NCBI GenBank assembly: GCA_044507625.1
Contig: JBIQJE010000013.1
Coordinates: forward strand, 1 to 64,000
Direction: 5' to 3'
DNA: 64,000 nucleotides
Source of the DNA: Hyphomicrobium_A sp044507625
GTDB taxonomy: Bacteria > Pseudomonadota > Alphaproteobacteria > Rhizobiales > Hyphomicrobiaceae
Made by a program: the position numbers and the translations under genes
In this document: positions 1 to 7,017 of the stretch, one piece after another
Numbering within the stretch: position 1 is the first letter of the stretch
Layout of the letters: each line of letters begins with the position of its first letter
The notes under the pieces: model-generated
What the model saw: only the letters and a program-made list of their open reading frames with translations
What the model was told of the DNA's origin: nothing
Databases searched by the model: none

Positions 1-2
1 GC

Positions 3-404
3 ATCAAGCTGTCGAAGGAGCTGTCGCGCCGCGCGACGGGCCGCACGCTGTACATTCTCGACGAGCCTACTACGGGCTTGCACTTCCATGACGTGGCGAA
101 GCTGCTCGAGGTGCTGCACGAGCTGGCCGACGCGGGCAATACGGTCGTCGTCATCGAGCACAACCTGGAAGTGATCAAGACCGCCGACTGGGTGATCGAC
201 ATGGGCCCCTCGGGCGGCGACAGCGGCGGCCGCGTGGTGGCCGAAGGCACGCCGGAGGACATCGCCGCAACAAAGGAAAGCTACACGGGGCAGTACCTGA
301 AGCCGATCATGGCGCGCAAACCCGCGCCCGCGCCGGGCGGCCGGCTCCCCGCAGGCGAGTCCGAAGGTGCCAACAAAAAAGCGAAGCGGCAGGCGGCGGA
401 GTAA
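3..404 (+). CDS. uvrA: Excinuclease ABC subunit A, C-terminal end (5' truncated by window)
   Basis: Last 133 residues of UvrA, the damage-sensing ABC ATPase of nucleotide excision repair, which loads UvrB on DNA lesions. The frame is open from the window edge. It shows the second ATPase domain: a Walker B stretch YILDEPTTGLH near residue 20, then the switch-region histidine in VVVIEHNLEV and the usual ending DWVIDMGPSGGDSGG. The tail after TGQYLKP is a basic, Ala/Pro/Lys-rich extension, common in alphaproteobacterial UvrA. The gene continues upstream of the window. The following genes are in the same direction but have a much lower GC content, so they are probably not part of a uvrA operon. 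Confidence 0.97.
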   Translation: MKLSKELSRRATGRTLYILDEPTTGLHFHDVAKLLEVLHELADAGNTVVVIEHNLEVIKTADWVIDMGPSGGDSGGRVVAEGTPEDIAATKESYTGQYLKPIMARKPAPAPGGRLPAGESEGANKKAKRQAAE

Positions 405-535
405 CCGATCCAGCAAGACAGCAACCACGGACGGTATTCTCTCTCCAACGCGTTGCGCACCGGGGACAAGGCGCAGCAGCAACTTTCGCAGCCAGCGTGG
501 GTAAGCTACGCTTGGTACCGATTCCGGGAGGTAAA

Positions 536-1438
536 ATGCTGAGCGTCATCAAAAGCAGCATCTTCGATTCCCCGGCTCAGACGCTCGTTAACACGGTTAA
601 CACTGTGGGCGTTATGGGGAAGGGCATCGCGAAAGAATTTAAAGCTCGCTATCCGGCTATGTTCCGGGAATACAAGCATCTTTGTGACCGCCATGTGTTG
701 AAGATCGGCACTCTTCATTGTTGGCCAGGGCCCTCGCGTTGGATTCTCAACTTTCCAACAAAGACTACGTGGAAAAAGCCATCACGCATGGAGTACCTAG
801 ACGCAGGACTTGAAACTTTCGTTCGTAATTACAAACGCATGGGAATCCAGTCAGTATCCTTCCCCCCACTTGGCTGCGGCAACGGCCAGTTGCACTGGGA
901 AGAGGTAAAACCACTCATGCTCTACCACCTCTGGAACCTGGACATTCAGATTTACATTCATGAATGGTTCGAAGGCTCGAATCTGCCGGAACAAGCTGAC
1001 CCCGCCGCCAGGGTTCCGCCGGTGGCGTATTCCGAGTTTCTTTCAGACCTTCATGCTCTCGTTGATGAGCGCAACGGGAGGTTCGCGACCTTAGCTACGC
1101 ACGTGCCGTACCATGTGAGATTCCTTGACGGCGAGAACCTTGAGGCTACGCGCGACCGCCCACTCGTTATTCCCGAAGAAGTCATATCGACCGCCTGGGC
1201 TGGATTACAACTTGGCTTGCTGACTCCTTATACACTCGGCAGTGAAGTCGAGAGGTACGCCAGATTTTTATTCCCGGTACTAGCATCGTTACCGTACGTC
1301 CAAACAACCCGCGTCCAGTTAGACCCTCAAAATCCTAAGCGAACTTCTGCGGGCTTATTCCTACGCGAGGCCGCCGATGGTTATGACGGCCGTCGGCTGC
1401 AGGCCACGCAGGAAGCGCAGGGATGCCTATCTCTCTGA
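536..1438 (+). CDS. darG: DarG-like macrodomain protein (putative DNA ADP-ribosyl glycohydrolase antitoxin)
   Basis: 300 aa. The start is the ATG at 536, preceded by GGGAGG at 526-531. Residues 1-150 form a macrodomain: VNTVNTVGVMGKGIAKEF at 18-35 with the conserved Asn22, a Lys at position 80 in NFPTKTTWKKP, which falls at the same number as the catalytic lysine described for DarG, and the phosphate loop PLGCGNG at 111-117. This family removes ADP-ribose from thymidines in DNA and neutralises DarT. Residues 165-300 are a helical C-terminal part I cannot assign; in DarG proteins this part binds the toxin. The next gene is DarT-like and overlaps by 16 nt. Here the macrodomain gene comes first, the opposite of described darTG operons. 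GC is visibly lower than in neighbours, which suggests acquisition by transfer. Confidence 0.82.
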   Translation: MLSVIKSSIFDSPAQTLVNTVNTVGVMGKGIAKEFKARYPAMFREYKHLCDRHVLKIGTLHCWPGPSRWILNFPTKTTWKKPSRMEYLDAGLETFVRNYKRMGIQSVSFPPLGCGNGQLHWEEVKPLMLYHLWNLDIQIYIHEWFEGSNLPEQADPAARVPPVAYSEFLSDLHALVDERNGRFATLATHVPYHVRFLDGENLEATRDRPLVIPEEVISTAWAGLQLGLLTPYTLGSEVERYARFLFPVLASLPYVQTTRVQLDPQNPKRTSAGLFLREAADGYDGRRLQATQEAQGCLSL

Positions 1439-2403
1439 AGCGGGCGGCCACGCACATAACAGACTGGCAACCGAGGCTGCCATCGCGTGTTTGGTGGCCC
1501 AAAAGTCTGTTCTTCGCGGCTCACGTCACGGCAGCCGTAAGTATCCTTGCATCCGGGCGATTGACTTGCCGGCGAGATCTAGCTGGTGCGATCGATCATG
1601 ATGTCGCCAATCAAGATGCCTTGGAAGCCAATCCCGACGCTCATAACTATGCTCGCCTCTATTTCCGCCCTCGCACACACTTTCATCTCCGCACAGAGGG
1701 CATCAAGTTGCTGACAGATCGATACCGACTGCACTGTCATATGTCGGTGCCGATTATGTTTGTCTTCAAATTTGAGAAAGTCGTCACGCGCGGGGGCGTG
1801 GGTTTCTGCGACAGAAAGATGGCACACGCCGGCATCCAACCCGGCTTCGACGAAGATTATTTCGACGCTATTGACTTCACTAAAGTCTATCACGACAGGG
1901 CTATTTCAGACCCGATGCAACGCGCTGAGATCAACGATCGCCGCATGGCGGAAGTACTAGTGCCTGATTACCTGCCATTAGAAGGAACACTGGAGGCAGT
2001 TGTTTGTCGCACCTCTTTCGACGCGACAACTCTGATTAGTCTCTCGGGCAATAATGCAATTACCTGGCAGGATAAACTGCGTGTAAGCACCAAGCCTGCC
2101 GAATTGTTTTTCTGCCGGGGATCTTACATCACCGAGCTTCAACTTGTGGGAGATGCGCTAACTTTAAAAGTAAAAAGCGCCCAAGACTATAGGCCTAGTC
2201 AGGCAATAAAATTTAACATAGTTCAACACCGTTTGCAGAAGAATTCAATAGTTTGGCGACATGAAATGGAAATCTCGAATAAGCCCCTTTTAATCAAGGG
2301 TTGGGACGCGGAGAGTTCTGACAATTGGCTTATTGAGATTGAGGATGCACTTGCTTTCCAAGGGAAGGTGCCCCGGGCGCCGAAAACGGTCATAGCAACA
2401 TAA
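1423..2403 (+). CDS. darT: DarT-like DNA thymidine ADP-ribosyltransferase (DUF4433 family toxin)
   Basis: 326 aa. ATG at 1423 lies inside the end of darG, with AGGAAG about 10 nt upstream. Family signs: a His in FFAAHVT (residue 34) followed by ILASGRL, the YARLYFRPRTHF block at 76-87, and RMAEVLVPDYLPLE at 174-187, where Glu177 fits the catalytic glutamate of DarT. DarT uses NAD+ to ADP-ribosylate thymidine in single-stranded DNA and blocks replication; darTG pairs act as toxin-antitoxin and anti-phage modules. Residues 215-326 form a beta-rich extension beyond the core (ELFFCRGSYITELQLVGDAL). The 3' half is clearly AT-richer (about 44% GC by eye over 2040-2300). I infer a toxin; activity is not proven by sequence. 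Confidence 0.78.
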   Translation: MPISLKRAATHITDWQPRLPSRVWWPKSLFFAAHVTAAVSILASGRLTCRRDLAGAIDHDVANQDALEANPDAHNYARLYFRPRTHFHLRTEGIKLLTDRYRLHCHMSVPIMFVFKFEKVVTRGGVGFCDRKMAHAGIQPGFDEDYFDAIDFTKVYHDRAISDPMQRAEINDRRMAEVLVPDYLPLEGTLEAVVCRTSFDATTLISLSGNNAITWQDKLRVSTKPAELFFCRGSYITELQLVGDALTLKVKSAQDYRPSQAIKFNIVQHRLQKNSIVWRHEMEISNKPLLIKGWDAESSDNWLIEIEDALAFQGKVPRAPKTVIAT

Positions 2404-2825
2404 CAGTTGCCCTCTCGCTGAGCCTGCGGTCAAACTAGTCAATCTTCTCCCCGCCCTGCCCCACTCCCCGCATACTGCCTCCATCCCGCCCCGCTGAGGG
2501 GTCGTGCTCGAGGCATCCGGCATCGAGGGCGGGCTGCAGTGTCGGGTACACGCACGCTCACGCGGCGCGCGACTATCCGAGGCTCGCCGCGCCCACCCGG
2601 TGAGAGTCCGGGAGGGGGAAACCCCTGAAACGCCGCGGGTATGCCCCAAATCCTGCGCGGGGCGGCAAACGCCGCTTCATTACCAATCAACCAGCGGCGC
2701 TTCCCGCCCCGCAGCCCCTCGACATCAGCCAACCGGGTCCCCGTGAGGGAACCGGCCGCGGGCGCGTGCGTGCCGTCCGGCATCCGGCCAACCAGCCACA
2801 ACACTCACACGGAGGAACCTCCCCC
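2404..2825 (+). other. Hairpin-rich intergenic leader without a convincing gene
   Basis: No ORF here has a believable protein. The stretch holds several short hairpins: CCCGG/CCGGG near 2596-2612, AGGGG/CCCCT near 2615-2630, GCGGC/GCCGC near 2671-2685, and CCGG-TCCC/GGGA-CCGG near 2734-2756. Just before the next gene, GGAG (2811-2814) can pair with CTCC (2819-2822), which would bury the ribosome binding site. I considered a riboswitch and a tmRNA piece but recognised no known consensus. It could be a structured mRNA leader for the downstream gene pair or a small RNA. Confidence 0.35.
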
Positions 2826-3176
2826 TTGTCCGCCAGTCACGACGATGACGATTTCCGCGCCGCCCAGCACAAGATGCGCGACGGGCTGGCGCTCGTGATC
2901 CGCCGCAAGCTGCGCCACATGCGCCGCAGCTCGGCACAGCCGCGCAGCCTTCGCCTTCCGAAGGAGGGACGCATGCTCAAATCGCTTCTCGCCGAAGCCG
3001 AGGCCGCCGGTCTCGTGCCGGCGCGCGAAGCGGGGAGCCATGCGGCGCCAGCGCGCTGCGAAAAGCCCCGTCGCGGCCGAAAGAATGCGCAAGCGGGGGA
3101 CCCAAAAGGTTGCGCGCGCGGGCCGTATGCGGTCAAAGGCCGCAAAGCGCCGAAACGCAAGGACGAAGATCGATGA
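2826..3176 (+). CDS. Small basic hypothetical protein, coupled to phnA
   Basis: 116 aa, unrecognised. The TTG at 2826 is taken as start because GGAGG lies at 2811-2815 and the frame upstream has no better start. The N-terminus is acidic (HDDDDF), followed by a basic helical segment around LVIRRKLRHMRR and a low-complexity Lys/Arg tail. Its stop overlaps the next start as ATGA (3173-3176), so translation of the two genes is probably coupled. The weak start codon and the possible hairpin over the ribosome binding site suggest low or regulated expression. Composition alone would allow nucleic-acid binding, but I see no domain. Confidence 0.55.
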   Translation: MSASHDDDDFRAAQHKMRDGLALVIRRKLRHMRRSSAQPRSLRLPKEGRMLKSLLAEAEAAGLVPAREAGSHAAPARCEKPRRGRKNAQAGDPKGCARGPYAVKGRKAPKRKDEDR

Positions 3177-3517
3177 GCACGCTGCCACCCTGCCCGCAGT
3201 GCAAGAGCGAATACACCTACGAGGACGCCAGTCTCCTGATCTGCCCCGAGTGCGCGCACGAATGGAGCGCGAAACCGGCCGCCGCGGCAGATGACGACGA
3301 CGGCAAGGTCTACCGCGACTCCGCGGGCAACGAATTGCAGGACGGCGACACGGTCACCGTCATTAAAGATCTGAAGCTGAAGGGCTCCAGCAAGGTCGTG
3401 AAAATGGGCACGAAGGTGAAGAACATCCGCTTGGTCGACAGCGACCACGACATCGACTGCAAGATCGACGGCATCGGCCCCATGAGCCTCAAATCCGAAT
3501 TCGTAAGGAAGGCGTGA
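3173..3517 (+). CDS. phnA: PhnA/YjdM family zinc-ribbon protein
   Basis: 114 aa. The N-terminus carries a zinc ribbon, CPQCKSEY at residues 7-14 and CPECAHEW at about 24-31, followed by the compact beta domain typical of PhnA/YjdM with GNELQDGDTVTVIKDLKLKG. Length and pattern match the family (about 110 aa). The name comes from the E. coli phosphonate region, but YjdM is not needed for phosphonate use and its role is unknown. No phn transport or C-P lyase genes are nearby. It is read with the small basic gene upstream through an ATGA overlap. Confidence 0.9.
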   Translation: MSTLPPCPQCKSEYTYEDASLLICPECAHEWSAKPAAAADDDDGKVYRDSAGNELQDGDTVTVIKDLKLKGSSKVVKMGTKVKNIRLVDSDHDIDCKIDGIGPMSLKSEFVRKA

Positions 3518-3640
3518 TCCCCGCCGTTGTCCCGGAGGGCGCCGGCCTGCCCGAGGACGCCGCAGCGCTGCGCCAATGCAAGCCAGCAACGCACCAATCG
3601 ACGGGCATGCGAGAAAATCTTAGGGCCCCGGCGCGCCGGT

Positions 3641-3817
3641 TCAGGAGCGCTCGCCGGGCTCGTCCGGCTTGGTCTTGGATTGGCGCTCGCGCAGCTCTTC
3701 CTCGCGCTCTTCCAGCCGCGTGAAGGCGTCGATCAGCTTCCAATTCAGAGGCCGGCGCGTGACGGCTGCGAGCAGCCGGCGCATGGCGGACCCCAGTGCT
3801 TTTGGCGGCACATCCAT
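3641..3817 (-). CDS. Small hypothetical protein (58 aa)
   Basis: 58 aa, unrecognised. ATG at 3817 is preceded on its strand by AGGAGG with 5-6 nt spacing. The sequence has a short hydrophobic/basic N-terminal part (MRRLLAAVTRRPLNWKLIDAF) and a highly charged Glu/Arg helix (LEEREEELRERQ) ending in a Lys/Asp/Glu tail. It starts 9 nt after the stop of the exported 93-aa protein gene, so both are probably one transcript. A good ribosome binding site, codon usage like its neighbours and tight spacing support a real gene. Confidence 0.6.
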   Translation of the reverse strand: MDVPPKALGSAMRRLLAAVTRRPLNWKLIDAFTRLEEREEELRERQSKTKPDEPGERS

Positions 3818-3826
3818 CCTGGCCTC

Positions 3827-4108
3827 CTAGTCTGGCAGCGCGGCGATCGCCTCGCACATCGACGTCACCCCGGCGAGGGCGTTGGTTTCGAACAGAGGCT
3901 TGCCGGCGTACCGGTCCAGGCACCCGGCCACCTCCGCCCTGTCGGCGTTCGCCTTCTCGAACGCAAACGATGCGATCCAGGCGTCCTTCTCGGCGCGGCT
4001 GGCCTTGCCCCAGTCCGGCGCTTTGCTTTTGTCGGTCAACGGGTCAGCAAGGCACGCCGTCGCCGAGAGCGCCAGCGTCGCCAGGGCGAGCAGGGCGGCG
4101 ATCTTCAT
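3827..4108 (-). CDS. Small exported hypothetical protein
   Basis: 93 aa. The start at 4108 gives a classic signal peptide MKIAALLALATLALSATACLA, cleaved probably near ACLADP, and GGAGG lies upstream. The upstream in-frame extension has no such logic. The mature part is helical and contains two cysteines (AGCLDRY and TSMCEAI) that could form a disulfide in the periplasm. I do not recognise the family. It probably forms a two-gene unit with the 58-aa gene that follows. Confidence 0.72.
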   Translation of the reverse strand: MKIAALLALATLALSATACLADPLTDKSKAPDWGKASRAEKDAWIASFAFEKANADRAEVAGCLDRYAGKPLFETNALAGVTSMCEAIAALPD

Positions 4109-4191
4109 GGTCCGGTCCCTCCTTTGTTCGGCACCAGAAATACCGCGCACGCACGGTTGAAGGAAATCATTATTGATATCCGATGCCCCGC

Positions 4192-4803
4192 CTACTCACC
4201 CAGCCCCGGATAGTTCGCATCCTTGAGCAGCTTGGCGAGGTGCGCCGCGTTCGACGCCAGCATGCGGGTCGTCGCGACGGTCTTCTCGTACGGCTGCTTC
4301 AGATCCTTGTAATCCGTCGACCCCATCGCCTCGCCCACCCAATAGGTGCCCGCGCCTGCCGGAATGGTGAAGCCGACGTCGTCCAGCGCCTGAAAGATCG
4401 CCGCGTGGCAATGGTGCGCGCCGTCCTCGTTTCCCACCACAGCGACGACCGCCACCTTGCCGAAGGAGGGCATGCGCTTGCGGTCATCGGTCTCCGACAG
4501 GAACGCATCGAGCCGCTCCAGCACCCGTTTCGCGACGCTCGACGGTTGACCCAGCCATATCGGCGTTCCGAGGACGAAGATGTCCGCGTCGATGATCTTC
4601 GCCCGCAGCTTCGGCCACGCATCGCCCGCGCCTTCGTCCGACGTGACGCCGGGCTTGATGTCGTGATCGACGACGCGGACGATCTCGCCGCTCACATCAT
4701 GGGTAGCGAGCGCGTCCAGCACTTCTCTCAGCAGCTTCTCCGTCGACGAGGGCTTGTCGCCGGGTTTCAAAGTGCAGTTGAAGGCAATGGCTTTGAGGGG
4801 CAT
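4192..4803 (-). CDS. Flavodoxin-fold NAD(P)H-dependent FMN reductase family protein
   Basis: 203 aa from the ATG at 4803 (MPLKAIAFNCTLKPG). The FMN-binding loop NCTLKPGDKPSSTEKLL near residues 8-24 follows strand 1; TPIWLGQPSSVAKRVLERLD near 86-105 is the second flavin contact typical of this NADPH-dependent FMN reductase/WrbA-like group; VVGNEDGAHHCHAAIFQAL is the third. It probably transfers electrons from NAD(P)H to flavin or quinones in the cytoplasm; the substrate cannot be told. It appears single, with its own upstream gap. Confidence 0.85.
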   Translation of the reverse strand: MPLKAIAFNCTLKPGDKPSSTEKLLREVLDALATHDVSGEIVRVVDHDIKPGVTSDEGAGDAWPKLRAKIIDADIFVLGTPIWLGQPSSVAKRVLERLDAFLSETDDRKRMPSFGKVAVVAVVGNEDGAHHCHAAIFQALDDVGFTIPAGAGTYWVGEAMGSTDYKDLKQPYEKTVATTRMLASNAAHLAKLLKDANYPGLGE

Positions 4804-5008
4804 ATGCGTACGCTTTTGATGGGTTGAGCCAAAAACGGACAAACCGCCCCCGCCGCGTTTTGTTCCGCAGGCCGTGCCAAGCTATTTGGTATCAGGGCTC
4901 TCTAGAGGAGGTGCGCCGCCGCATGGCGCGGCCGCGCACCTATCGCCTTCAGCACACGCGAAGCACACGCAGAGACGTCGGGCTGCCACACGCCGCCGGA
5001 GCAATGTC

Positions 5009-5386
5009 TCAGCGCGTCGCGCTCCAGTAGCCCGAGCACAGGCCGGATGGACCGGTTCCGTTCCACGTTCCCCGCGCCGACGTCGGCGTGAAGCGGCCCG
5101 AACCGTGGGCCACCCGCGGCCCCGCAATGGCCTTGATGCGTGCGCCGCCGGAGTTGTTGACGCGGCCGCCCATCCGGATTGGATAGAAGGCAAACGATCC
5201 GCCGGTAGCGAAAATTCGCCCGCGGCTCACAGCCATGCTCATGGGAATGGTGCCGCAATGACCGCGCGTGGTCACGGCCGTCATGCTCCAGTTGCCGTCG
5301 TACCTGGAGGCGCTTGCAGGCGCAGCGGCGCATATGATTGCGGAAGCGGCCGAAGCGAGGACGACGCACAGACGGTTGCCTATCAT
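5009..5386 (-). CDS. Small exported hypothetical protein with two cysteines
   Basis: 125 aa from the ATG at 5386, chosen because GAGG sits 6 nt upstream; an ATG four codons earlier (5398) is also possible. Residues 1-27 are a signal peptide ending in the Ala-rich AAAPASAS. The mature part starts YDGNWSMTAVTTRGHCG, then Gly/Ser-rich strands, and ends GTWNGTGPSGLCSGYWSATR. The pattern of YDGxW at the start and a Cys-containing Gly-Trp end resembles small secreted beta proteins common in Hyphomicrobiales. Function unknown. Confidence 0.75.
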   Translation of the reverse strand: MIGNRLCVVLASAASAIICAAAPASASRYDGNWSMTAVTTRGHCGTIPMSMAVSRGRIFATGGSFAFYPIRMGGRVNNSGGARIKAIAGPRVAHGSGRFTPTSARGTWNGTGPSGLCSGYWSATR

Positions 5387-5715
5387 GGGAGACCTCATAC
5401 GCGAGTTACGCAGTGCCCACCGTCGAGACGATCACAACATGCCCCGCGTGCCGCGAGGCGAGCCGCAGCCTGCCGTAAATGCGTTAACGGAGCAATCCAC
5501 GGTGAAGCGCAAGATGGAATGACCTTTGGAGAAAACTGCGGGCTTCCACCGCCGCTTCGGAACACCCTAGAGGCCGTAGCCACCGCCCTAGGATGTGGCC
5601 GCGGATCCCCGCCCCGGCGGTGCGACGCTTCTCCGGTCTTGCATAGGTGAAACGGTCCTGCGATAGAGCGGCGGACATTCACACCGAAGGGCGCCAAGAC
5701 GCCAAAGGAGACCCC

Positions 5716-5838
5716 ATGCCCACCATGTCGGATTCGCGCCGCAAGAAGATCCAGTCCCGCCAGCGCAAGGCCGAGAATGCCAAGAAGCGCGAAGCGAAGA
5801 TCGTCAAGAAAGAGCGCAACAAGGCGGAGAAGGCCTGA
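5716..5838 (+). CDS. Very small basic protein (40 aa)
   Basis: 40 aa (MPTMSDSRRKKIQSRQRKAE and on), one charged Lys/Arg/Glu helix. The start at 5716 is fixed by AAAGGAG at 5705-5711; the longer upstream frame has no ribosome binding site. A strong intrinsic terminator follows 51 nt after the stop, so this is a monocistronic gene with good signals at both ends. Function unknown; the composition fits a nucleic-acid- or ribosome-associated micro-protein, but that is a guess. Confidence 0.65.
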   Translation: MPTMSDSRRKKIQSRQRKAENAKKREAKIVKKERNKAEKA

Positions 5839-5889
5839 GCGCTCGCAGGATCGCCGCTCGGCGGATCCCACGGTTCTTGAATGCAAGAT

Positions 5890-5919
5890 GGCGGCACTCT
5901 GGCGAGCGCCGCCGTTTTT
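5890..5919 (+). terminator. Intrinsic terminator after the 40-aa gene
   Basis: GGCGGC (5890-5895) pairs with GCCGCC (5908-5913), with an inner CTC/GAG pair, followed by GTTTTTC. Classic hairpin plus T-run on the plus strand. Confidence 0.85.
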
Positions 5920-5943
5920 CTATTCCCTACGAATGCAGGTCAG

Positions 5944-6216
5944 CTACGGGCCGACATAGATGCCGATACCCGGCCCATAACCGTACCGGTAGTCGTCATA
6001 GTAGCCGTACGGCCGGTAATAGCGGTATCCGCGATAGCCATAGTCGTCGCTGCCGCCCCAGCGCCGCAGCTGCTCGCGATCCTGGCGGTTGAGCCACCGT
6101 CCTTGCCGCTCCTTGGCGCGCGCGCCTTCGACGTCCCCGATTGAATCGGCAAGGCTTACCGTCGGCGTCAGCATGACCGCCAATGCAGCGCTTGCCAGAA
6201 TGCATTTCCATGTCAT
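5944..6216 (-). CDS. Small exported Tyr/Gly/Arg-rich protein
   Basis: 90 aa from ATG 6216. Signal peptide MTWKCILASAALAVMLTPTVSLA, then a charged segment GARAKERQGRWLNRQDREQLRRWGG and a C-terminal tail of repeated Tyr, Gly and Arg (YGYRGYRYYRPYGYYDDYRYGYG). Such tails are frequent in short periplasmic proteins of Hyphomicrobiales. No domain is recognised. Confidence 0.72.
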   Translation of the reverse strand: MTWKCILASAALAVMLTPTVSLADSIGDVEGARAKERQGRWLNRQDREQLRRWGGSDDYGYRGYRYYRPYGYYDDYRYGYGPGIGIYVGP

Positions 6217-6359
6217 CGGAAAACTCCGTTCGCTCCGTTGACCATCAGATTGTCGGTGTAACGCAGGGCCCCAGCGCCCGTTCCGCGCGGATTGGCGGCG
6301 CGTCGCTGCACTTTCCGCTGAAACATCGATCATCAAAGAAATATCGACACCAAAACATC

Positions 6360-6392
6360 GACGCCGCCCGCACGGCGTGTGCGGGCGGCGTC
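6360..6392 (-). terminator. Perfect 14-bp hairpin, likely terminator for the PRC-barrel gene
   Basis: GACGCCGCCCGCAC (6360-6373) and GTGCGGGCGGCGTC (6379-6392) pair perfectly around a 5-nt loop. Read on the minus strand it lies 28 nt after the stop of the PRC-barrel gene and is followed by CGATGTTTTGG, a short T-run. Confidence 0.65.
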
Positions 6393-6419
6393 ATCTCGAT
6401 CACGGCAATTTCGCAGCGG

Positions 6420-6827
6420 CTAGCGTGCAGATTTCTTTTCGCTCTTCGGCAGATCCTTGGCTTCAGCCTCGGTCACTTTCGCCACGACCCGCTCCTCCGT
6501 CGCGCTGCCGATCTGTGTGGAGTTCAGCACGACGCGGGATTCACCGAGGCCGAGAAAGCCGCCAATGTCGGCGTAGACTTTACCGTCCGTCACCGCCACG
6601 ACTTCGCCCAGACGCGCGCCATCGATCGAGAAGAGCGGACGCCCAACCCATTCCGGCTTCGGCATCATGCTACGGTCCGCGGTGCCACGATCGACCTTGA
6701 TGTCGAGATTTACGCCACCGCTCGGCGTGCGCACTTTAGCCCCCGGCGTGTTCACTTCGACATCCGCGAGCGCGGCGCCTGCGGTGCCGGCAATGAGGAC
6801 GGCGGCGAAAATTGTGCGGCTGATCAT
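6420..6827 (-). CDS. Exported PRC-barrel domain protein
   Basis: 135 aa from ATG 6827 with GGAGGA just upstream. Signal peptide MISRTIFAAVLIAGTAGAALA. The mature region includes a PRC-barrel-like segment: EWVGRPLFSIDGARLGEVVAVTDGKV, then IGGFLGLGESRVVL, from about residues 65 to 110, and a charged C-terminus. PRC-barrels occur in photosynthetic reaction centre H subunits and RimM and often serve as binding modules. A periplasmic location is likely; the partner is unknown. Confidence 0.78.
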   Translation of the reverse strand: MISRTIFAAVLIAGTAGAALADVEVNTPGAKVRTPSGGVNLDIKVDRGTADRSMMPKPEWVGRPLFSIDGARLGEVVAVTDGKVYADIGGFLGLGESRVVLNSTQIGSATEERVVAKVTEAEAKDLPKSEKKSAR

Positions 6828-7017
6828 AGTTCTCCTCCGTTCTGTTGCGGGGGGTGAACGTCGCGGGCGCTGAGGCGTTCCGGCGTGGCGGGCTGCCGCA
6901 GGCGCAGCGAGAAAAGCGCCAATTTCCCGGGCGCTCACGCACAATTGCGCCGCAGGACGGTTACCTTAGCGGTCAGCGCGGTGGAAAAGCCCGCCTCGAT
7001 AGCGTAACCGTGCGCCC

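Noticed and set aside
594..612. CtrA-like TTAA pair near 595-608
   Set aside because: Spacing is 5 nt, not 7, and it lies inside the macrodomain coding sequence.
2504..2746. 80-codon plus-strand frame in the leader
   Set aside because: Arg/Pro/Ser-rich, no ribosome binding site, overlaps the hairpins.
2404..2825. tmRNA piece, RNase P or cobalamin riboswitch
   Set aside because: None of the conserved sequence blocks of these RNAs could be found; only unnamed hairpins remain.
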